From Yoonia vestfoldensis DSM 16212 (GTDB lineage Bacteria; Pseudomonadota; Alphaproteobacteria; Rhodobacterales; Rhodobacteraceae), in NCBI RefSeq assembly GCF_000382265.1, contig NZ_KB907976.1:1-64000 (forward strand): a DNA stretch of 64,000 bases, read 5' to 3'. The position numbers were made by a program, and so were the translations under genes. A model generated the notes under the pieces. That model did no database searches. It was given only the letters and a program-made list of their open reading frames with translations, and was not told the origin of the DNA. Shown one piece after another: positions 26,801-34,609 of the stretch (position 1 is the stretch's first letter; each line of letters begins with the position of its first letter).

Positions 26801-27399
26801 GTCAGGTCGCTGCCGGTGTCAGCAGGCATGACGAAATCCGCCGTACCATTGGGTGCTACCGGCAGCTGCGCCACGACCGGCGCGCCGCTGCGGCTGCGGT
26901 CGCGGACCACGATTTCGGCACGGGTGATATAGCCGGGATAATTGGTCGAGGACCGGAACGTCACCGTCTCGCCCGCGCGGAAGGTGCTACGGCCGTCGGG
27001 GATGCCGAGGTTCAGCAGACGGCGGGTATCGAGCCCGTCGAACCTGACGTCGATATCGGCCAGCGTATTGACCAGATCACTGGTGCGTTGGGGCACGTTG
27101 ATCACCGGCGCACCTGCGATGGTGCGGTTGTCGATCGAGATCGAGAACCCTTCGGCACCGAACCCGCCCACAGGCACATTGCGCAGGATTTCGGTATTCG
27201 CCTGCACCGGCACGGCGACCGACACACCGGCATTCGGTGCGACACATCCGGCGGCAAGCGGGACAATTGTAGGGTCGCAAACCTGTGCCGCAACCGGCAA
27301 AGCACCCAGAGCAAGCGACGCGAATCCGGCAAGCGCAGTCGTCTGCAGCAACCCGGGACGGCGCGAAAGACCGTTCACCATTGAAAAATACGCCTTCAT
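23812..27399 (-). CDS. Large outer-membrane beta-barrel protein with N-terminal Ig-like region
   Basis: A 1195-residue protein. A signal peptide ends near ALPVAAQ (residue 39). Residues 40-320 look like a periplasmic or surface region with a carboxypeptidase-regulatory or Ig-like fold (VRGGVITTSGTATPGSRVTVMGEAVPVDPNGRF, split as TSGTATPGSRVTVMGEAV and DPNGRFVVSRVV). From about residue 325 to the end the chain alternates in short amphipathic strands with many Asp-Gly turns, and it ends in Val-Gly-Lys-Phe, the C-terminal aromatic signal for outer-membrane insertion. The start ATG at 27397-27399 has AAGGA upstream and follows the DUF11 protein gene by 11 bases. Function unknown; it probably anchors or exports its partner. 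Confidence 0.75.
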   Translation of the reverse strand: MKAYFSMVNGLSRRPGLLQTTALAGFASLALGALPVAAQVCDPTIVPLAAGCVAPNAGVSVAVPVQANTEILRNVPVGGFGAEGFSISIDNRTIAGAPVINVPQRTSDLVNTLADIDVRFDGLDTRRLLNLGIPDGRSTFRAGETVTFRSSTNYPGYITRAEIVVRDRSRSGAPVVAQLPVAPNGTADFVMPADTGSDLTYALRVYDAAGRFDETRPLILSRTESSVIADTTGAAPFPAIGEGDDNTGRRGIPVRGGVITTSGTATPGSRVTVMGEAVPVDPNGRFVVSRVVPPGDQIVTVNVNGRDYVRDVEIPRSEWFYVGIADLTLGLREGGANDEDWQSYTNGRLAFYAKGTTERGWTITSSADTRNGPIEDMFSRLNDKDPRRVIDRIRSDGTDLFPTYGDDSSYYDDTPTSGAIYLRAENETSRFTLGNFRTGIAGPGLINNARDLYGVEAQYRSPDVTSHGEPRLSAMAYAAQLETAAQRDILRGTGGSVYFLTRQDITGGSTTVTVQEIDPDTGFVIGTRLLTEGTDYRVDHIQGVIILTAPLTGSAGDGGLVNSGAGDNNVNLVVQYEYTPTDGLSDANAFGGRAEVWVTDDLRLGGSVMSETASGGADQRVAAIDLRYRLGETSHAELEIARTDGPGFTRSVSQDGGLTIASTGGATNDAAQAVRFTSLLDLRELGMDRDGAIGLRYEQKDAGFSTLNEDITEDQTLLGLDARVDVTDRLSLALDTTHFTKDGGEEKTEAEVSVGYALTDVWTVEAGVQVTDKATPGDPAETGDRTDLGLKLSYSPSDDLSVYVFGQATVDVGGGLSDNNRLGFGADLRVTDNLTMAGEISDGDTGVAGKLQLSYTPSADNEIYLGYTLDPTRANAGDALSDHGRVVLGGRFRQSDTVSTYAENIYDMPGNQRSLTQAYGVTYSPTDVLTYSLGMETGTIRDSATGDFDRTAFSIGAAYSRDEDLSIRGRLEYRTEDGAGDAQDRETIGLTAGYSNKVAQDWRVLANLDALYSDSATGDFRDGEYLRASLGYAYRPIDNERLNLLVRVTALNDLPGEDQVDANGNSEGPQQRSAVLAVSGSYDLNRHLTLGGKFAHRVSEIADRGSDDFTANTASLAILRADWHVVDQWDIMAEGRVSFTAETDIAETGALLGVYRHINDNVKVGVGYEWGAVSAEETDLDYDGQGVFLNLVGKF

Positions 27400-27410
27400 C
27401 TAAAGGTTCC

Positions 27411-30400
27411 TTACTCGCCCGCGCGCACGATTGTCTGTTCGATCCGCAAGCGGACCTGTCCGATCTCGCGCCAGTCGCGCGTGACCTGTTCCTCGACAAG
27501 GTCTGACAGGTCGCGCGCCAGCGCCACGTCTGCGGATTGCGCCGATTGCGGCAGATGGAAGGCCAGCACCATCGTGCTTGGCGTGCCGGCAATCTGTTGC
27601 AGGGCCGCGCGCAGACCGTCACGGAGCGGTATCGACATCGTCATCCCCTCGGCGCCCTGCACAAAGGACGCGGTGGTCAGATCGACACGCACGACCGGCA
27701 AGGTGGCGGTGGCGCCAAAGTTCATTTCTGTCATCATGCCGGGGGTGACACGCATGACACGGGGATTTTCCGTGGTCATCCGGTAGCCCGCAGGCAAGGA
27801 CCGGTCATCCACCTTGAGAATGAAATTCTCGCCGCCGTTTGCGGGCAGGGCTGCGCAAGGCACGGAATAAAGCCCGTTTTCATCGGTCGTGATGATCGTG
27901 CCGTCGACGGTCGCCAGACGCACGCCGGGGATACCGGCCTCGGGGCGGATCTCGGCGGCGATCGTATCCACCTTGCCCTTGCCGCCGTTATAGGTCTGGT
28001 CGGTGATGGCGATCCGGTCCACCTCGCTTGGTGCCTCCTGATAGCCGTTGCCGTTCACGTCATCGAAAACCTTTCCGATGATGTCGACGCATTGGAACAG
28101 GGCATCCACCGGCACGGTCACGGTCGCCGTGGCATCAGGGACGATAGCGCGGCCCGTTTCGGGGTCGATCAAGGAAACGCGGTTCACGAATTCCCCGCCG
28201 CTGGCACTGTTGAGGATGCGCGCGGACAAGGTGACTTCGGTCGTGCCAAGTGCCGGCACGATGACATCCGACCAGGTGACGCGCCCTGCGGTAAAGATCA
28301 CATCCACCGCCTCGCCGTCGATCGTGGCGCTGCCGGGGATAAAGACCAGCCCGCTGGGCAGGGTGTCGACGATATCGACCGGCCCGACGGTAAAGATGTT
28401 GTCGTTCGTGACGGTGATCGTGTAGGGCACCGCGCTACCGCGCTGCACGACCGCATTCGGTGTCGTCTTGGTCAGCGTCACGCCCTCAAGTCCGATAGCC
28501 GGATCAAGGATCAGGACCGTCGGATCATCACCAAGCGGATTCGCGCTGTCGGAGATGTCCGATACCTCACGCGGTGTGCCGTTCGGGCCGGACCCGGACA
28601 GTCCGGTCCCGAAAGCGATGGCGGTGTTGGAAACGCCACCCGCGTTCACGGCCTGCACGTCGATCACGAAAGTCGCCGTATAGGTGGCGATTTCACCGAC
28701 CAAAAGACGGCCCTCGGGCGAGGATTGGTCCGCCGATACGAAATCGGGGCCTGTTGTCAGGGTCAGCGGCGCGCCGTTCAGGTCGGTCAGCGTATCGACC
28801 ACGCGCACCTCGGTCAGGGGTACGTTGCCGGTGTTTTCGACGGTGATCGTATAGACCACCTCTTCGCCGATGCTGTCAGGGGTGTCGGGATTGTTGACGA
28901 ATTCCAGTGTCTTGACCGTGCGGATCGCAGGTGCGCGTTCAAGCTCGGTCACGGTTTCGTCGTCCGTGGTGCCGGTCGTGCCGCTGGTGTCGGTGACGAC
29001 CGTATCATTCGGGTCGGTCCCGGTCACCAGTGCGGTGTTGCGCACTTCGCCCACGACGATGTCATCGCCGGTGATGACATAGCTGGCCGAATAGGCATCG
29101 GTGTTGATGGCACCGGGTTCCATCACGGCAATCGGATCGCCGACAAGAACGACCCCGGCCACATCGTCCGTCAGGGTCACATCGCGCAGCGTCACGTTGC
29201 CGGTGTTCTGGATGGTAAAGCTGTACCGGATCGTGTCACCGATCTGGGTCGGGGATTGGACCTCTGTCAGATCAGCCGTCTTGATCAAGGTAATGGCGGG
29301 TTCCGGCACCAGAGCAGTCTGCGTCGGCGTATCGTTGTTGAAAGCCGTCCCGCTGAGGTCGGTCACAACCTCCCCGAACGGATCGGTGCCGGTGACGCGG
29401 GCGCTGTTTTCCACCTCGCCTGCGTCCACATCCCCAAGGGTCAGCGGATAGGTGGCGGTGATGTCGGTGCTGTTCTCTTGGCCGGGGTCAAGCGAGGCGA
29501 TGCTGCCGGCAACGGTCGCGCCGATCAGCAATTCCTCGACCGTGATGTTGGTCAGGGTCACATCGCCCGTGTTGCGCACGGTAAAGCGGTAGGTGACGAC
29601 ATCGTCCGTCTCGACGGGGGTATCAAGGGCCGACAGGTCGGCAATCTTGATCAGCGCGATGCCAGGGGCCACCATCGGATTGAGCGGGGTCGGATCGTTC
29701 TCGCGCGCATCGTCGGCGCGGTCGTTGCCATTCGGATCAGGGTTCACGCCGTTGTCGGACAGATCACGCAAGAGCGCATTGTCGACCGAGGTCTGGCCAG
29801 AGATCTCGCCCACGCCGATCACGGTCGCCTGATTCTCGAACCCGCCCGCTTGCTGCGCCGTGGTCGGATAGACCCGCAGCCCGAACGACACAGTGCAGGT
29901 CGCCCCGATCGCCAGCGTGCCACCCGAGGTCAGCGTCAGGTCGCCGCTGCCGTTGAAGACGCTATTGAGCGTGCCACAAGAGCCGGAAGGCACGGCCGTG
30001 ATCGTGTATTGCCCCTGCTGCATGGGATCGGTCAGCGGATTGGCAAGCGCGACGTAGGTGCCGAACAAAGGTGCGCCCCCTGCAAGTGGGTCGGTCACAG
30101 TGACGCTGTTCAGCGGCTCAAGGCTGAAATTCTCGACCACCATGTCGAAGGTCGCATTGAAGGTGCCGTCGATGTTCTGGCTGGTGATCGCCCCCGATTT
30201 GGCGATGCCGATGCGCGCCTGCGGGATCACGGGAAACAGGTTGTCTACGTTGTCGGTGTTGCCGGGAAGGCTGATGGCGCTGATCGCATTGCCGGGGCCG
30301 GTCGTGCCGGTCTGCACGCCGCCATTGTTGCCGGGCGTGATCGTGCCATCAACAAGATAGGCTTCATTCACCGCCCCGCGCGTCAGGGCATAGGTGCCAG

Positions 30401-33400
30401 CAGGCAGGAACGGGAACAGAAAATCGCCATTTGTATTGGTGTTGAAAGTGCGGTCAAAGGTCTGCAACCCATCGGTCGAAGCCCCCGTCAACCTGACGGG
30501 CACCCCAGCGATCGGCGTGTCACCGGTTGTGGGCTGGCTATCGTCCTCGAAATCGCGGAACACATTGCCCGAGATGGACGAGGACAGAACGTCGACGGTC
30601 GCAGTGTTCTGGTTATTGCCCGATACGGAATCGAACGATGTCGTCCTCACCTGCGCCGTATTTGCGAACCTCTGGGGCTCGGACGTGACACTGTTCACAC
30701 GGACAGGAATCGTGATGTCCACCGCACTCCCCGGCTGCATCGTGCCAAAGTCGCAGGCGATGGCGCGCGTGCCCGGCGCACCTGTGCAGGAATTGAGCCC
30801 AGGCGCCGCACCGAGGGCTGATGCAGCGACAGGCGTGGACACGAGTTCCATGCCGACAGGCAGTGTATCGGTAAAGCGGACGCCGTCAGCCTCCGAGACC
30901 TGTGGCGATGCGGGTGCGACCCCGACCCGGACGATCCAGTTGAACACATCGCGCACGTTGACGACAGCCGGCTCTGCCCGCTTGGATACGAAGACATCCG
31001 TGCGGGTGCGGACCGTCGTTCCGTCTTCGGTGGCGTTGTTGGCGGCAAGACGGTCGTAACCGTTGTCAATCTCGAACGACCGGATCGACACGCCGTTGCG
31101 AACCGTGCCCTTGGCTGTGCCCGTCCCTGTATAAAGGATGTCAAAGCTCTGCCCTGCCGGCAAATTTGGGAAACGGCAAATGATGGTTGCGCCGAATGAC
31201 CGTGGATCCGTGTCCGCAACCTGAATACCCGGCACCGGATCGCAGGTGCCGCCGGCAGGTGGCGTGACGGCGCGCAGGCTGATCAGGCTGGCGGGCCAGG
31301 TATCGGTGACGACGATATTTTCGGATGCCGATGGGCCATCATTGGTGACTGTGACTCTATAGACGACATTGTCGCCGACGGTCAGCGGATCACGATCATC
31401 CGACTTGTTGACAAGCAGATCGACGTCAGGAATGCGGACATTCGTCGCCACCTGCGCGGCATTGTTGTCAAGATTTGTCTCGATCGTTGTTGTTGCGACC
31501 GTGACCGCATTGACCAACGTTTGTCCAATCGCTGCGTTGGTCGGTTGCACGACGATATTCACGTTGCGCTGGGCATTGGGCTGAATTGTGCCAAGGTTGC
31601 AGACGATCTCGGTGGTGCTTGGATCGGACGTCACCGTGCCAGGCTGCGGCGTGGTGCAGGACCCGCCGTTGACAGCGGTCGCCGAGACAAAACGGACATT
31701 CGGCGGCAGACGGTCAGTGATGGTGACGTTCTCTGCCCGGCTCAGCCCGACGTTGGCGTTGCGCGCCGACACGGTATACTGCAGATTTTGCCCTGCCGCG
31801 ACGGTGCCCACGGCCGTCTTGGTGACGGTGACATCGGCGCGGCGTTCCATCGTGTAATTGACGGTGCTGTCGTTGTTCACAAGGTTGGGGTCGGGCGTGG
31901 TTTGCGAAATCGCGCGTGCCGTGTTGCTGCGGGCGATCGGATTCGTATTTGCGCCGTCGCGCCCGGGCACGATGGTCAGTCCGATGACCGGACAAGCAAC
32001 CGATGGATTTCCCGTTGGCCCACAAGGTGGCACCGAGACAACGTTACATGTCAGCGTCCGCGAAGACCCGCTGCCCGATTGGGTGCAGGTGCCGGATGGC
32101 GTGTTTGCATAGGTGACCACAAAGGCATTCGCGCCGTTTTGCAGGTTGTCGACAACGTCGGTCACGCGCACGTCACCCGCAGCTTGCGGGCCGTTATTGC
32201 GGATTTCGATATTGAAGCTAAAAGGCTGCCCGGCAATCGCCTCTGACCCTGCGGCAAGCGACTTGATGGCCTGAATATCCGCAGAATCACCATTGGCGAC
32301 AGCCGTTACCGTCACACTTGCAGTGTTGTTGGGAACCTCGGTATCGTCGATTTCCGGAACGCCGGACGACACCACAACCGTGTTCCTCGGGCTACCTGCG
32401 GCGGTCACGAGGGTGTTGAAGCTGATGTTCGGCGTATTTGTCGCCGCTGCCAGAGGCGTTGTCGCATAATTGAAAACGCAGACGAAAACGGCTGGACCTG
32501 CAACGGGAAATGCCGGGCTCGCACCGTTGACGGTGCAAACGGCACCCCGCGTGTTCAGGCTGGTGACCGTCAGGCCAGCAGGGATCGTGTCGGTGAGGGT
32601 CAACGCACCTGTGAATGCCGCGTTCCCGCCGTTTCGTGCGCTGATGTTGAACTGATAGGTGTTGCCAACCACCGCAAGCGCGGGGCTCGGTCCGGTCTTG
32701 CGCGCCTGCAGATCGACGACAGGTGCCTGCGCAGTCAGTGCGGTGTCGCTGCTGGTATTGTTGGCGAGGTTGATGTCCTGACCGCTCGTCGCAATCGTTG
32801 CAGTGTTCCGGATGTTCGACCCCGGTGCCACAAGCCGCGCGACGATGCTGATATTGCCGAGACTTTGCGCCTGTGAGTCGTCGTTGGTGCCTCCGCCCGG
32901 CTGTGTACATGTCACGGTCTGGGTGGTGAAAGGTGCATCGGTACAGCCATAGGTCGCGCTGCTGACCGAGATGATTTCATAATTGGCAGGCAGCGTGTCG
33001 GTGACGACGATATCCGTGGGCGGATTGCCCACAAACCCCGTCGCAAGGGTGAATGTGACGGTGTCACCAACCAGCAATGTCGCTGTCTGAGGGCTGCGCG
33101 ATTTGGTGATGAACGTATCCGTTCCCGCCGTCACCACGATGTTCAGCAGATCGTCGTCATTGTCGGCGTTTGGATCCAGAGGTGACGTACCCGACACCTG
33201 CCCGCTAATGGTGATCTCGGACGGACCACTGACGGCAACCTGGCCACGAAACGTCAATCGGGTCGCCGCGCCTTGCGACGGGATCGGTGTGTTGATCTGG
33301 CAAATATAATTGCCCCCGGACAGGTTGCATCCTGCAGGGGCAGCGATATTGATGACGCCCGCCGGTGCGGGAAGTGTCACCGTATAGCTGGTTGCGGTGT

Positions 33401-34034
33401 TCGGGCCGATGTTCCGTATATCCACGAACCAGTCAAAGGTCGCGCCTGCCGAAACACTGGGCGAGGGTGTCGACACATCAATCTCAAGATCGATCCCTTG
33501 ATTGATCGTCAGGGTTTCCGTCAGTGAATTGTTGTCGTCATTGGCGTCACCCTGATCGTTCGGCACTGTCGGTTCCAATATCAGGACAGTCGCAGCCCGT
33601 GTCTGAAAGTCGAAAATGACCTGTGCGGAATTTGCCGGGCTTTCAAACGTCTCCCTGCCGGGAATAGCAGGAACATCACAGGAAATGACCGTGCCGCCCG
33701 CGACCGGAAACGATGAAGGTTGGCAGTTTGTGATCGTGCCACTTGCCCCGACAAGGGACACAGACCCGATCGCATCCACGGGCACAGTCGGATTTGGCAC
33801 GACGATCGAGAGGGTCGTCCCCGGCGCGTCGAGTGTGCTGTCGTTGGACACTGTCACCGCGATACGCACGACTGACCCGGCGGGCGATGGGTCATACGCG
33901 ACCCCATCGACGACCTCGTCGATATCGACCAGCCAATCCCATTGGGTTTCTTGAGCTTGCGCGTTTTCGGCGGATGTCGTGACAGCAAAAATGGACAGCA
34001 GAGAAGCTGCAACCAGACGGCGCAAAATCAGCAT
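27411..34034 (-). CDS. Giant DUF11-repeat surface protein (2207 residues)
   Basis: A signal peptide covers about residues 1-28. Residues 35-1150 contain at least eight DUF11/conserved-repeat modules, recognised by the pattern DxxxxK...VGDxVxYxVTVxNxGPSxAxxVxVTDxLP (for example DLLVNKSDDRDPLTVGDNVV). A SdrD-B-like module follows near 1150-1230 (SISGNVFRDFEDD). Three close repeats of about 120 residues start near 1455, 1575 and 1700 with LIKTADL or VKTLEF. A second SdrD-B-like domain lies near 1980 (IIGKVFDDVNGNGYQ), and a C-terminal 90-residue domain follows. The protein is predicted to be secreted and adhesive or structural. The barrel gene 11 bases downstream is its likely partner. Confidence 0.8.
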   Translation of the reverse strand: MLILRRLVAASLLSIFAVTTSAENAQAQETQWDWLVDIDEVVDGVAYDPSPAGSVVRIAVTVSNDSTLDAPGTTLSIVVPNPTVPVDAIGSVSLVGASGTITNCQPSSFPVAGGTVISCDVPAIPGRETFESPANSAQVIFDFQTRAATVLILEPTVPNDQGDANDDNNSLTETLTINQGIDLEIDVSTPSPSVSAGATFDWFVDIRNIGPNTATSYTVTLPAPAGVINIAAPAGCNLSGGNYICQINTPIPSQGAATRLTFRGQVAVSGPSEITISGQVSGTSPLDPNADNDDDLLNIVVTAGTDTFITKSRSPQTATLLVGDTVTFTLATGFVGNPPTDIVVTDTLPANYEIISVSSATYGCTDAPFTTQTVTCTQPGGGTNDDSQAQSLGNISIVARLVAPGSNIRNTATIATSGQDINLANNTSSDTALTAQAPVVDLQARKTGPSPALAVVGNTYQFNISARNGGNAAFTGALTLTDTIPAGLTVTSLNTRGAVCTVNGASPAFPVAGPAVFVCVFNYATTPLAAATNTPNISFNTLVTAAGSPRNTVVVSSGVPEIDDTEVPNNTASVTVTAVANGDSADIQAIKSLAAGSEAIAGQPFSFNIEIRNNGPQAAGDVRVTDVVDNLQNGANAFVVTYANTPSGTCTQSGSGSSRTLTCNVVSVPPCGPTGNPSVACPVIGLTIVPGRDGANTNPIARSNTARAISQTTPDPNLVNNDSTVNYTMERRADVTVTKTAVGTVAAGQNLQYTVSARNANVGLSRAENVTITDRLPPNVRFVSATAVNGGSCTTPQPGTVTSDPSTTEIVCNLGTIQPNAQRNVNIVVQPTNAAIGQTLVNAVTVATTTIETNLDNNAAQVATNVRIPDVDLLVNKSDDRDPLTVGDNVVYRVTVTNDGPSASENIVVTDTWPASLISLRAVTPPAGGTCDPVPGIQVADTDPRSFGATIICRFPNLPAGQSFDILYTGTGTAKGTVRNGVSIRSFEIDNGYDRLAANNATEDGTTVRTRTDVFVSKRAEPAVVNVRDVFNWIVRVGVAPASPQVSEADGVRFTDTLPVGMELVSTPVAASALGAAPGLNSCTGAPGTRAIACDFGTMQPGSAVDITIPVRVNSVTSEPQRFANTAQVRTTSFDSVSGNNQNTATVDVLSSSISGNVFRDFEDDSQPTTGDTPIAGVPVRLTGASTDGLQTFDRTFNTNTNGDFLFPFLPAGTYALTRGAVNEAYLVDGTITPGNNGGVQTGTTGPGNAISAISLPGNTDNVDNLFPVIPQARIGIAKSGAITSQNIDGTFNATFDMVVENFSLEPLNSVTVTDPLAGGAPLFGTYVALANPLTDPMQQGQYTITAVPSGSCGTLNSVFNGSGDLTLTSGGTLAIGATCTVSFGLRVYPTTAQQAGGFENQATVIGVGEISGQTSVDNALLRDLSDNGVNPDPNGNDRADDARENDPTPLNPMVAPGIALIKIADLSALDTPVETDDVVTYRFTVRNTGDVTLTNITVEELLIGATVAGSIASLDPGQENSTDITATYPLTLGDVDAGEVENSARVTGTDPFGEVVTDLSGTAFNNDTPTQTALVPEPAITLIKTADLTEVQSPTQIGDTIRYSFTIQNTGNVTLRDVTLTDDVAGVVLVGDPIAVMEPGAINTDAYSASYVITGDDIVVGEVRNTALVTGTDPNDTVVTDTSGTTGTTDDETVTELERAPAIRTVKTLEFVNNPDTPDSIGEEVVYTITVENTGNVPLTEVRVVDTLTDLNGAPLTLTTGPDFVSADQSSPEGRLLVGEIATYTATFVIDVQAVNAGGVSNTAIAFGTGLSGSGPNGTPREVSDISDSANPLGDDPTVLILDPAIGLEGVTLTKTTPNAVVQRGSAVPYTITVTNDNIFTVGPVDIVDTLPSGLVFIPGSATIDGEAVDVIFTAGRVTWSDVIVPALGTTEVTLSARILNSASGGEFVNRVSLIDPETGRAIVPDATATVTVPVDALFQCVDIIGKVFDDVNGNGYQEAPSEVDRIAITDQTYNGGKGKVDTIAAEIRPEAGIPGVRLATVDGTIITTDENGLYSVPCAALPANGGENFILKVDDRSLPAGYRMTTENPRVMRVTPGMMTEMNFGATATLPVVRVDLTTASFVQGAEGMTMSIPLRDGLRAALQQIAGTPSTMVLAFHLPQSAQSADVALARDLSDLVEEQVTRDWREIGQVRLRIEQTIVRAGE

Positions 34035-34489
34035 ACTCGTTACTCACACAAAACGCCATCATCCGGGATGGCGTACAACTTCAGTCAAGTTGAGTGAGTA
34101 GTGGTTTCGAAGTCAGCAGTAAACCTGTCCTTTTAGGTAGTGATAAATTATTGGAACAAATAAAAGTCATTATTCTGCCTTGGATTGAAAAAAGCCACGT
34201 CTTGCGGAATGTCGCCCCGCGATATGCGCAAAAAATCGACGCAACCATATGAAAACAAACTTCTTTCTGGCCCAAAACGACCTGTTCTGCGACACACCGC
34301 ACGGTAGCATCAACCGATGCGTTTCGCGCAATCAGGAAAAGACTAGGTGAGTCTTGATCAATCAAAACGCCAAAACGATCCGATTGCAGCGCTGACGTCA
34401 ACAATGACCATTTTGTGAAAATGACGACCCGGCGCGATTAGCCATTCGGCAATGCGATCGCATCGCTGCGCCTTTCGGGATAGTCGAAG
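34035..34489. other. AT-richer 455-base intergenic region
   Basis: This gap between the giant surface-protein gene and the tRNA is clearly less GC-rich than its surroundings, with several A and T runs. It should hold the promoter of the minus-strand surface-protein operon. I see two small inverted repeats next to the start codon, a TTGAT-CA-ATCAA palindrome at 34354-34365, and one 107-codon open frame on the minus strand that has no recognisable features. Nothing else is supported. Confidence 0.5.
34053..34074 (-). promoter_or_regulatory. Stem-loop in the 5' leader of the giant surface-protein gene
   Basis: ACGCCATC at 34053-34060 and GATGGCGT at 34067-34074 form a perfect 8-base stem with a six-base loop, ending 19 bases before the start codon on the minus strand. 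No clear Shine-Dalgarno is visible for this gene, so the hairpin may affect translation initiation. A second smaller inverted repeat (CAACTT / AAGTTG) follows at 34076-34092. Confidence 0.4.
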
Positions 34490-34565
34490 TGGTGCCGCTG
34501 AAGGGACTCGAACCCCCGACCCCATCATTACGAATGACGTGCTCTACCAGCTGAGCTACAGCGGC
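34490..34565 (-). tRNA. tRNA-Thr (anticodon CGT)
   Basis: The minus strand folds into a full cloverleaf: acceptor GCCGCTG pairs with CAGCGGC, D arm GCTCAGCTGGTAGAGC, anticodon stem CGTCA / TGATG with loop TTCGTAA (anticodon CGT, reads ACG), and T loop TTCGAGT. The CCA end is encoded (TGG at 34490-34492 on the plus strand). Confidence 0.97.
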
Positions 34566-34609
34566 GTACCGGGGCGGGTGATAGCATCCTGTTCCGGCGC
34601 CGAAAAGCG

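Noticed and set aside
24751-27384. Open frame of 877 codons antisense to the outer-membrane barrel gene
   Set aside because: The real frame on the minus strand has a signal peptide, barrel pattern, ribosome-binding site and terminal Phe. The opposite frame is rich in His, Arg and Ala without any family pattern.
27537-30821. Open frame of 1094 codons antisense to the giant DUF11 gene
   Set aside because: It is a product of high-GC codon bias opposite the repeated DUF11 modules and has no recognisable domain, start signal or leader.
34081-34404. 107-codon minus-strand open frame in the AT-rich gap
   Set aside because: No ribosome-binding site and no family features, and it lies in what is more likely the leader and promoter region of the surface-protein operon.
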